Positions 17,055 through 24,426 of a stretch of 64,000 nt of DNA are shown piece by piece. Position 1 is the stretch's first letter, and the number at the start of each line of letters is the position of its first letter. The translations under genes were made by a program, and so were the position numbers. This DNA is from Phycisphaerales bacterium (GTDB lineage Bacteria > Planctomycetota > Phycisphaerae > Phycisphaerales > SM1A02). Where the stretch lies: contig JAKVBQ010000004.1 of assembly GCA_022447205.1 (NCBI GenBank), positions 1 through 64,000 on the forward strand, read 5' to 3'. Under the pieces are notes generated by a model. It had not been told where the DNA came from and ran no database searches. It saw only the letters and a program-made list of their open reading frames with translations.

Positions 17055-18073
17055 ACGGTGACCTCTTCCTGCGCACGCAGGCGATCGACGATCGTCTCGT
17101 TCATTCCGATTTCGACCATTTGTCGCGCTCGCAGGATGGAGTTGCAGATCGTGCGGGCCTTGCTCGACCCGTGGCTGATGAAGCAGTACCCGTTGGCACC
17201 CATCAGCGGCGCGCCACCGTACTCGTGGTAGTCGTACTGGGTGTACAGGTTCTTGAGTACCGGCTTGACCCGTTCGGAGAGGTCGGGGTCGATCCTGCCG
17301 ACCTCGTGCGCGAGCGCCTGGATGATGCTCGTGGACAGCCCTTCGGCCAGCTTGAGCATCACGTTGCCGAGCACGCCGTCGGTGACGATCACGTCGGCCT
17401 CGCCGTTGAAGACGGCCCGGCCCTCGATGTAGCCCTTGAAGTTGATCGACGGGGTCGCGCGCAGCAGGTCGCGTGCCTGCTTCATGTCCGCGGTGCCCTT
17501 CTGTTCCTCGCCGCCGACGTTCATCAGCGCGACGCGCGGGTTCTCGATGCCGATCGCCTTCTCGGCGTAGATCGATCCCATCACGCCGTACTGCGCGAGG
17601 TGGTGGGGCTTCGGCTCGATGTTGGCGCCCACATCGACCAGGATGATCGGTCCCGCGAAGGTCGGCACGGTCACCACGATCCCGGGTCGGTGCACGCCGG
17701 GAAGTCTGCGCATGAACATCGCGCTTGCGGTGACGCATGCGCCGGTGTTGCCGGCGGAGATCCAGGCATCGAGTCGTTCTTCCGGGGGAGCCTTGCGCGA
17801 AGAGAGCTCGGCGAGCTTCACCACGGAGGAGTCGCGCTTCGAGCGGACCGCCTCGACGGGGGACTCCGCCATCTCGATCCACTCGGGGGTGTCGAGGATC
17901 ACCAGTCGGGGGTCGTCCACGCCATGGGCCTCGAGCAGATCGACGACGACCTGTCTGGGGCCAGCAAGGACAATGACGTCATCCGCCTGGATCCTGTCCA
18001 GAACGTCAACGCAACCCTTGACGATTTCTTCGGGGGCGTTATCGCCGCCCATGACGTCAACGCCGATGCGCAC
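17051..18073 (-). CDS. plsX: phosphate acyltransferase PlsX
   Basis: PlsX converts acyl-ACP to acyl-phosphate for the PlsY/PlsC route to phosphatidic acid. The 340-aa protein starts MRIGVDVMGGDNAPEEIV and contains ISAGNTGACVTA, IVTDGVLGNVMLK and YDYHEYGGAPLMG, all family signatures. Four bases separate it from rpmF and four bases overlap with fabH, giving the classic rpmF-plsX-fabH order seen in many bacteria. Confidence 0.97.
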   Translation of the reverse strand: MRIGVDVMGGDNAPEEIVKGCVDVLDRIQADDVIVLAGPRQVVVDLLEAHGVDDPRLVILDTPEWIEMAESPVEAVRSKRDSSVVKLAELSSRKAPPEERLDAWISAGNTGACVTASAMFMRRLPGVHRPGIVVTVPTFAGPIILVDVGANIEPKPHHLAQYGVMGSIYAEKAIGIENPRVALMNVGGEEQKGTADMKQARDLLRATPSINFKGYIEGRAVFNGEADVIVTDGVLGNVMLKLAEGLSTSIIQALAHEVGRIDPDLSERVKPVLKNLYTQYDYHEYGGAPLMGANGYCFISHGSSKARTICNSILRARQMVEIGMNETIVDRLRAQEEVTV

Positions 18074-18077
18074 GACG

Positions 18078-18266
18078 TCAGCCTTCCGGTCTCGTGGCCT
18101 TCACCTGGAGTCCGGGGCGGACGTAGCCGCAGGCCCGACAGGCGGTGTGGGGGCGCTTTGCGCCGCCACAGTTCGGACAGAGAACCACTGGCGTCTTGCG
18201 AAGAGCGTCATGCGCTCGTCGCCGTCGGGTGCGGCCGGGAGATTGTCGGAATGCGGGAACTGGCAT
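18078..18266 (-). CDS. rpmF: 50S ribosomal protein bL32
   Basis: A 62-aa basic zinc-ribbon protein of the large ribosomal subunit: MPVPAFRQSPGRTRRRRAHD followed by two CxxC knuckles at Cys30/33 and Cys43/46. The start is the ATG at 18266; the longer open frame upstream is not conserved. It leads the plsX-fab operon. The yceD (DUF177) gene that usually precedes rpmF is absent; rnhA diverges instead. Confidence 0.95.
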   Translation of the reverse strand: MPVPAFRQSPGRTRRRRAHDALRKTPVVLCPNCGGAKRPHTACRACGYVRPGLQVKATRPEG

Positions 18267-18412
18267 GGCCCGTTCACATCCATTTCTCTTGGTCTGTTCG
18301 CCGGTCGTCAGTCCCGAGGACTGAATTCTGCGCCGGACGCTCGAATCGCAAAAACTACGCTTGAGCGCCTCCAGTGTCAAGATGCACCAGCCCAAGGCGG
18401 TAGACTCCAGCC

Positions 18413-18988
18413 ATGGAGTTCGATTTTTCCATGCACGAGGATGACGCCCCCTTCGATCGAGAGGCCCTGCTTGCCGGGCTGCCCGATCAGTCGAGCGAGG
18501 AATTCAGCCTTGGGGCGCTTGAAATCGACTCCGATGGGGGCATGCCCGTCCTGAACCTCTATACCGACGGTGGCTGCAGCCCCAATCCCGGTCCCGGTGG
18601 TTGGGCGTTCATTCTTCGGGTTGATGGTCAAAAAGACGGTTTGGAGCACGCTGGGGCGGTTGAACACAGCACGAACAACCGCATGGAACTCATGGCGGTG
18701 ATCCGTGGCCTCCTGAGCCTCGATCAGCCGTGCCGAGTCCGCCTGGTTGCCGACAGCGAATACGTCGTGAAGGGCCTGACCGAGTGGATGGATGGTTGGA
18801 AACGCCGTGGCTGGGTCAATTCGCGGAAAAAGCCGGTCCTCAACGAGGAGCTTTGGCGGGTGCTCGACGTCCTTCGTGGTTATCACGCCCTGGAGGCCGA
18901 ATGGACGCGTGGGCACGCCGGACACGCCGAGAACGAGCGATGTGATGACCTGGTGAACCGGGTCCGGGCGCGTCTTGCCCGGAAGTGA
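18413..18988 (+). CDS. rnhA: ribonuclease HI
   Basis: Cleaves the RNA strand of RNA-DNA hybrids (R-loops, primers). The DEDD active site is visible: Asp52 ([17 protein letters not shown]), Glu92 ([10 protein letters not shown]), Asp114 (LVADSEYV) and Asp178 (ENERCDDL), plus the basic protrusion around [16 protein letters not shown]. An N-terminal acidic extension of about 45 residues precedes the catalytic fold and is of unknown role. The ATG at 18413 has no strong Shine-Dalgarno; Met7 (18431) could be an alternative. Divergent from rpmF. Confidence 0.94.
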   Translation: MEFDFSMHEDDAPFDREALLAGLPDQSSEEFSLGALEIDSDGGMPVLNLYTDGGCSPNPGPGGWAFILRVDGQKDGLEHAGAVEHSTNNRMELMAVIRGLLSLDQPCRVRLVADSEYVVKGLTEWMDGWKRRGWVNSRKKPVLNEELWRVLDVLRGYHALEAEWTRGHAGHAENERCDDLVNRVRARLARK

Positions 18989-19101
18989 TTTTCCAGCTTT
19001 CCGGCGCCTCCTCCATTCGGATGGGGCTTGCAGCGAGCGGCTTGAGAACATACCCTTTTCGGCTCGCCTCTCCCATCCAACGGCGGGGCCACGGAGACTT
19101 C

Positions 19102-19476
19102 ATGCCCACGATCAATCAGCTCATTCGGAAGCCTCGCAGGAAAGCGAACCCCAAGTCCAAGGTTCGTGACCTCGACGCATGCCCCCAGCGGCGTGGTGTC
19201 TGCCTGCAGGTTCGCACGCAGACCCCGAAGAAGCCCAACTCCGCGTTGCGCAAGGTCGCCCGTGTGCGCCTGTCCAACGGTCGCGAGATCAGCGCCTACA
19301 TCGGCGGCGAGGGCCACAACCTGCAGGAGCACTCGATCGTGCTTGTTCGCGGCGGCCGTGTCCGGGACCTTCCCGGCGTTCGCTACCACGTCGTCCGCGG
19401 TTCACATGACTCCCTCGGCGTCGACGGACGCGCGCAGGGTCGATCCAAGTACGGAGTCAAGCGCGCCAAGAAGTGA
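19102..19476 (+). CDS. rpsL: 30S ribosomal protein uS12
   Basis: A 124-aa decoding-centre protein: [14 protein letters not shown] at the N-terminus, then [20 protein letters not shown] and the [15 protein letters not shown] loop (streptomycin-resistance region in other bacteria). The start is ATG 19102 with GGAG six bases upstream; the frame is open further upstream but not conserved. It is followed by rpsG after an unusually long spacer (163 bases). fusA and tuf, the usual neighbours, are missing. Confidence 0.98.
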   Translation: MPTINQLIRKPRRKANPKSKVRDLDACPQRRGVCLQVRTQTPKKPNSALRKVARVRLSNGREISAYIGGEGHNLQEHSIVLVRGGRVRDLPGVRYHVVRGSHDSLGVDGRAQGRSKYGVKRAKK

Positions 19477-19639
19477 TCGCGCTCGACACTCACGATTCAT
19501 TCACCGATCCCAGGCGGATCACCACAACCAGGGCAAGTAATCGCGGGCACGACCTCCTCGGGAATGCCCATCTCCCACCCGCGATGAACGAAGCACGCCG
19601 GTCGAAGACGCGTGCAGACGAGCCCAGAAGGAGTTCCCC

Positions 19640-20134
19640 ATGGCGGGACGTATCACCAAGGCCGAACAGCAGCTCGAACCGGATCCTCGTCATGACGACA
19701 AGGTTCTTTCGCGATTCATCAACTGCCTGATGAAGGGCGGCAACAAGGCGACCGCGACCCGCGTCGTCTACCGCGCCCTCGACGAGATCCAGAAGCGCAT
19801 CGACAAGGAGAAGAGCGAGGAGCTCCCCAAGACCTCGATCGAACTCTTCCACCAGGCGCTCGATCGCGTTCGTCCCTCCGTCGAGGTTCGATCGAAGCGC
19901 GTCGGTGGTGCCAACTACCAGGTGCCGATCCAGATCAACCGTCGCCGCCAGCAGTCGATGACCTTCCGCTGGATCATCACCGCCGTCCGCGAGGAGAAGG
20001 GCAAGCCCGTCCACATGCGCCTCGCCAAGGAACTGATGGACGCCGCCCGCGGCGAAGGCAAGGCGGTCACCACCCGCGAGAACACCCACCGAATGGCAGA
20101 AGCGAACAAGGCATTCGCCCACTTCGCCTGGTGA
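19640..20134 (+). CDS. rpsG: 30S ribosomal protein uS7
   Basis: A 164-aa small-subunit head protein that nucleates 16S rRNA 3' domain assembly. Family motifs: LSRFINCLMKGGNKATA, RPSVEVRSKRVGGANYQVP, TFRWIITAVR and KRE-type C-terminal ENTHRMAEANKAFAHFAW. The start has AAGGAG eight bases upstream. It ends the rpsL-rpsG unit, which closes with a strong terminator at 20197-20231, so fusA is not co-transcribed. Confidence 0.98.
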   Translation: MAGRITKAEQQLEPDPRHDDKVLSRFINCLMKGGNKATATRVVYRALDEIQKRIDKEKSEELPKTSIELFHQALDRVRPSVEVRSKRVGGANYQVPIQINRRRQQSMTFRWIITAVREEKGKPVHMRLAKELMDAARGEGKAVTTRENTHRMAEANKAFAHFAW

Positions 20135-20196
20135 TTCGGTCATCCGAACGAAGACATCGGGGAACCGGCTGCGAGCCGGATTCCGACTCCGACGCG

Positions 20197-20231
20197 AAAC
20201 CGCCGCTCCCGGGAGGGGGCGGCGGTTTTTT
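20197..20231 (+). terminator. intrinsic terminator after rpsG
   Basis: AAACCGCCGCTCCC-ggga-GGGGGCGGCGGTTTTTT: a strong GC-rich stem followed by a six-U tract, 63 bases after the rpsG stop. Confidence 0.92.
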
Positions 20232-20298
20232 CATGCCATTCGGCGGTCCTGTCTGAACGACAAGGCCATCGACATCCCATCGAATCTAGACTGAAGAC

Positions 20299-21375
20299 AT
20301 GCGCGAGGTCCCACGACATCATCGACAGATGCTCCTGCCGGGGATCGGTGCGTCCGGACAGGAGGCGCTGGCCGCGGCACACGTGCTGGTCGTCGGGTGC
20401 GGTGCGCTGGGTTCGGTGGCGATCGACCAGCTGGCTCGGGCCGGGGTCGGGACCCTGACCCTCGTCGACCGCGACATCGTCGAGACCACCAACCTCCAGC
20501 GACAGACGCTGTACGTCGAAGGTGACGTGACCGCGGGCACCCCGAAGGCGGAGGCCGCGGCACGACGGGTGCGTGCGATCGATTCGAGTCTCGTCGCGCA
20601 TCCGGTGGTCGAACACCTCGGGACCGACAACGTGATCGAACTCCTGCGTGGGGTCGACCTCGTCGTCGACGGACTCGACAACTTCCCGACCCGCTACCTC
20701 CTCAACGATGCGTGCGTCCGCGAGGGCGTGCCGTGGATCTACGGTGGTGCGGTCGCGACCGGTGGGATGTCGATGCCGATCCTGCCCGAAGGTGCCGCGA
20801 ACATCGTGACACCCTGCCTGCGATGCGTCTTTCCCGAAGCGCCGCCGCCCGGTTCGACCCCGACCTGCGACACCGCCGGGGTCCTCGCGGCCGCGGTGGC
20901 GACCGTCGCGAGTCACCAGGTGGCCCAGGCGATCAAGCTGCTGGTCGGTGCGGTCGATGCCCTCGATCGGGATCTCGTCTCCTGGGAACTCTGGTCCAAC
21001 CAGGTCCGGAGGATGCGACTCGATGATGCCCGGCGTGCCGACTGCCCCTGCTGCGGAATCCGCTCGTTCCCGCACCTCGAGGCGGCATCCGAGGAACAGG
21101 CGGTCACCCTCTGCGGTCGCAACGCGGTCCAGGTGGTGCCAGGTCGACACTCGGGGCCCGTCGAGCTCGACCTGCCGGCCTTGTCCGAACGACTTGCCCC
21201 CCATGGTGATTTCGAGGTGGTCGCCGGCACCCTCAGGGGTAGGATTGACGGCCTCGAAGGGGAATCGGGCGACCCCGTCGAACTGACCGTCTTCCCCGAC
21301 GGTCGGGCGATCATCTTCGGATCGATCGAACCGGAATTCGCCCGGAGCACCTACGCCCGCTTCATCGGGCAGTGA
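20299..21375 (+). CDS. ThiF/MoeB/HesA-family adenylyltransferase
   Basis: An E1-like enzyme that adenylates the C-terminal glycine of a ubiquitin-like sulfur carrier (ThiS or MoaD). Seen: nucleotide-binding VVGCGALGS (residues 32-39), VDRDIVETTNLQRQ, the zinc Cys pairs at Cys173/176 and Cys249/252, and a Cys190 in the crossover position (STPTCDTAG). An extra C-terminal domain of about 90 residues ends ELTVFPDGRAIIFG...YARFIG. I recall this tail in ThiF-type proteins of several phyla. No carrier or thi/moa genes are adjacent, so thiamine versus molybdopterin synthesis cannot be decided. Confidence 0.88.
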   Translation: MREVPRHHRQMLLPGIGASGQEALAAAHVLVVGCGALGSVAIDQLARAGVGTLTLVDRDIVETTNLQRQTLYVEGDVTAGTPKAEAAARRVRAIDSSLVAHPVVEHLGTDNVIELLRGVDLVVDGLDNFPTRYLLNDACVREGVPWIYGGAVATGGMSMPILPEGAANIVTPCLRCVFPEAPPPGSTPTCDTAGVLAAAVATVASHQVAQAIKLLVGAVDALDRDLVSWELWSNQVRRMRLDDARRADCPCCGIRSFPHLEAASEEQAVTLCGRNAVQVVPGRHSGPVELDLPALSERLAPHGDFEVVAGTLRGRIDGLEGESGDPVELTVFPDGRAIIFGSIEPEFARSTYARFIGQ

Positions 21376-21420
21376 ACGCTCTTCGTCTCCTTGCTCTTTT
21401 CTTGCCGACCGGAACCAATC

Positions 21421-21936
21421 ATGACCACCGAAATCGCATCCACCCACGTCACCGGCCTCGCCAACGCACTCGAGAAGACGGTCGGCTACGGCCAGTCCCT
21501 CCTGGCCGACATCGAACCGGACACCTTCGCGCACATGCCTTCGCCCGGTTTCAACCACCCCGCATTCAACTACGGGCACCTCGCGCTCTATCCGAATCGC
21601 TGCCTGGAGATGGTCGGTCGTGCAGATGCGATGATCGAACTGCCCTTCGACGCCGAACACTACGAACAGGGTGCGGAGTGCGTCGAACAGGACGGTCGCT
21701 ACGCCTCGATGGACGTGCTGACCGGTACCTTCCTCGAGACCCACCAGCGGTTGATCGAGGTGCTGCCGGGCGTCGATCCCGACTCCCTGCGCGTCGAACT
21801 CCCGGAAGGTCGCTACCGCGACTTCTTCGGCACCGTCGGCAACGCACTCACCTTCATGACCTGCAGTCACACCATGATGCACCTCGGACAGGTGAGCATG
21901 TGGCGACGTGCGATGGGGCTCGGTTCGTGCATGTGA
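21421..21936 (+). CDS. DinB-family protein
   Basis: A 171-aa four-helix-bundle protein of the DinB/YfiT superfamily, whose members bind a metal with three His and often act as thiol-dependent transferases. The His candidates are in FNHPAFNYGHLALYP and SHTMMHLGQVSMWRR, the latter being the usual C-terminal HxxxH of the family. The start is ATG 21421. Its stop codon shares bases with the next gene's start (TGATG at 21934-21938), so the two are probably coupled. Confidence 0.8.
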   Translation: MTTEIASTHVTGLANALEKTVGYGQSLLADIEPDTFAHMPSPGFNHPAFNYGHLALYPNRCLEMVGRADAMIELPFDAEHYEQGAECVEQDGRYASMDVLTGTFLETHQRLIEVLPGVDPDSLRVELPEGRYRDFFGTVGNALTFMTCSHTMMHLGQVSMWRRAMGLGSCM

Positions 21937-24386
21937 TGGCGCTTCGCGCGCCCTGTTGCCTGTTTGCCCTGGTGTTCGCCATCCTGCTGGCGACGGCCGG
22001 GGTCCATGCACAGGGGACCCGGGGGCAGCTCCCCGATCCCGCGGACAGCCGGACCCTGAGCCGGCACCTCGAACGCTTCGTCGCGCCCACCGTCCAGCAG
22101 TGGCAACGGATCGAGGACCTGCACGAGGCCTACCTCGAACGATTCGCGGCGCTTCGGGAAGGGGACCTCGCTCGCTTCCTCGCGTTCGTCGAGCGTGAAA
22201 TGGCGGGCGTGCCGGATGCCGCGACCGCACGTGAATTCCTGCGCAGGCTCCAGAACGCCCGGCGAAGGATCGACGAGGAGGACGCCCGGCTCCATGCCGG
22301 GATCGACGAGCTCCTCGAGGAGGCGCAGCGACCCGGGCTGAACCGGGTCCGCCTCGCCCGACAACGCGAGAGCCTTGCGTCCGGACTCGCCGAATCCGGC
22401 AACAGCCAGGTCTTCGACATCTGGTCGATCCTCGACGAGCACGCCCATGTGCTCGGTGCCGAGGTGATCAAGGCGCTCGATCCGGTGATGATCGGGTACG
22501 AACAGGAACTGACCGCCGCCCTGCGTGTCTGGCGAGCTGCCCAGGAATCGATGTTCCTGGTCCTGGTCGAGGAACTCCAGGCGCGCGGGCTTGGTGAACT
22601 CTCGGCCGCCGATGCGACGCCCGAGCAGATGCAGGAGGCAGTCCAGGCGATTCGTCTCGCCTTCGACAGCGCGCAGGCGGAGAGTCGGGTCGCGCAGGAT
22701 CGCGTCCGCAAGCTCAACGACCGGACGATCAAGCGCCTCGAGGAGCTGCTCGGACCGATGCACGGCCGACGCATTCGCATGGCGCATGTCGAACGCGCCT
22801 CGAGGAAGACCATCCGTCGCGATCCGGGACGCATCGAGCGGACCATCGCCCGACTGCTCGCGCTGGAGGATCTCGACTCCGAGGTCAGGGACGGCGTGCT
22901 TTCGGTCCGCGGGACGCACCGTTCGATCGACGACCGTCATGTCGCCCGGATGCTGGAGGCCTGGCCTGAACTCGACAGGCAGCGGTCCGTGGTCGTCGAT
23001 GACGACATCGAGGCATTCGGGACGATCGCCGAGATTCGCGAGATCCTCGAGACCAGTGCCCGGCAACGAACGGAGCTCGCCGAATCGAGTCGTGATGCGC
23101 TGCTCGACATCATCGAGCCCACGGGTCGTCGCGACCTGGTCGCGATCATCGAGCGTGGGGGACTCGAGGTCGACGAGGACGCCGGATCGAAGGGGACCGA
23201 GGCGTTGTCCGAACGGGATCCGGAACGCGGCGGTCCCGGGGACTTCATGCCGAAGCGTCTTTCACGACGTGATCTCGAGCGCATCTGCCGCGGGCTCGGT
23301 CCGGAGCCCTGGCAGCAGGCGGTCATCGACACCATCCATCGTGACTACGTCGAGACGTGGCGTGCTGGTGTCGACCCGATCGTCCAGAGCGCTAGGAGCG
23401 CCCATGCTTCCGTGCATGGCGTCGACACCGAGACGATGCTGCCCACCACGGATGTCGAACAGCTCAGGCGCGCCTATGCACTCGCTCGGGATGCGGTGGA
23501 ACGGATCACGGTGATCGACGGCGACTTCTTCGATGATCTTGCGGTCGCCCTGAACGAGGACCAGCTTCCCGCCCTGCTCCGATCGCGCACGAGGCGTGCA
23601 CTGGATCGCTGCCTTCGGGGCACCGATCCGTTCTTCGATCCCGCCGGCATGGCGTTCCGGCCCGCGAACCTGATCGCGGTGCTTGATGGGATCGAGCTTG
23701 ATGACGATGAATCCGCCCGTGTCGACTCGTACCTTGCGGAGAGCGCTCCTGGGCTGATCGCCGCCGCCCGTGTCGCGCGGGACGTCAGGTTCGCCTCCGA
23801 ACTGAGGCTGCATGAACTGAACATGCGGATGGCCGCCGGCATGGCCGAGGGCACCCTGACCTCCTCCGACCACGGGATCGAGTATCGCCGTCTCTCTGAT
23901 GCGATGGCTCTTGAACACGGTGAACACGTGGAGGCCTGGCGGCGCATGCACGACCAGGTCGTTTCCGGACTGGTCGAACGGCTCGGCCCCGGCAGCCGGG
24001 AGAACTACACCCGCGCCTGGAAGCAGGCCTCCAATCCGTACGTCTACCGGGATGCCAACTGCGCGATCGCACCGATCGAGCAGGTGCTCCAGATCCCGGA
24101 TCTCAGCAGCGAGCAACTCGATGCCGTCGCCGCGATCCTCGCCGAATACGACGCCGAATGGTCCGCCCTGTGCGAGGACATGGTGGTGATCCGCGAGAAG
24201 ATGAAGATGTTCGGTGCTGACAGCAGCCCCGAGGACTACGATCTCTGGCGCACCCTCGACGCCGACTATCGTGCCCTCGAGTTCCGACGCGACGAGGCGA
24301 GCATCAAGGCCCTCCGCCGCGTGTCCCGGTATCTCGAACCCGAGCAGCGATCACGGGTCAGGGCTCTTCGTCGGCTCGAACAGTAG
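21936..24386 (+). CDS. exported helical-repeat protein, paralogue A
   Basis: An 816-aa protein with a Sec signal (CCLFALVFAILLATAGVHA, cleavage before QG) and a largely helical mature region. I recognise no known domain. Repeating elements are visible: a 'QWxxIxxLHxxYxxRF' helix near the N-terminus (QWQRIEDLHEAYLERFAALR), related helices in the middle (WQQAVIDTIHRDYVETW) and near the C-terminus (LSSEQLDAVAAILAEYDAEW), and a second element such as DGDFFDDLAVALNEDQLPAL followed by an Arg-rich stretch. It is colinear with the next gene's product. Periplasmic or surface location is inferred. The start is the ATG at 21936, overlapping the dinB-family stop. Confidence 0.8.
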   Translation: MALRAPCCLFALVFAILLATAGVHAQGTRGQLPDPADSRTLSRHLERFVAPTVQQWQRIEDLHEAYLERFAALREGDLARFLAFVEREMAGVPDAATAREFLRRLQNARRRIDEEDARLHAGIDELLEEAQRPGLNRVRLARQRESLASGLAESGNSQVFDIWSILDEHAHVLGAEVIKALDPVMIGYEQELTAALRVWRAAQESMFLVLVEELQARGLGELSAADATPEQMQEAVQAIRLAFDSAQAESRVAQDRVRKLNDRTIKRLEELLGPMHGRRIRMAHVERASRKTIRRDPGRIERTIARLLALEDLDSEVRDGVLSVRGTHRSIDDRHVARMLEAWPELDRQRSVVVDDDIEAFGTIAEIREILETSARQRTELAESSRDALLDIIEPTGRRDLVAIIERGGLEVDEDAGSKGTEALSERDPERGGPGDFMPKRLSRRDLERICRGLGPEPWQQAVIDTIHRDYVETWRAGVDPIVQSARSAHASVHGVDTETMLPTTDVEQLRRAYALARDAVERITVIDGDFFDDLAVALNEDQLPALLRSRTRRALDRCLRGTDPFFDPAGMAFRPANLIAVLDGIELDDDESARVDSYLAESAPGLIAAARVARDVRFASELRLHELNMRMAAGMAEGTLTSSDHGIEYRRLSDAMALEHGEHVEAWRRMHDQVVSGLVERLGPGSRENYTRAWKQASNPYVYRDANCAIAPIEQVLQIPDLSSEQLDAVAAILAEYDAEWSALCEDMVVIREKMKMFGADSSPEDYDLWRTLDADYRALEFRRDEASIKALRRVSRYLEPEQRSRVRALRRLEQ

Positions 24387-24426
24387 CGTTCACCAGGATC
24401 CGTTCTGGTCATCCGGAGGTTCCCGC

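Noticed and set aside
17055-17882. in-frame upstream extension of fabH reaching into plsX
   Set aside because: The extension is the shifted frame of plsX; fabH similarity starts exactly at ATG 17054.
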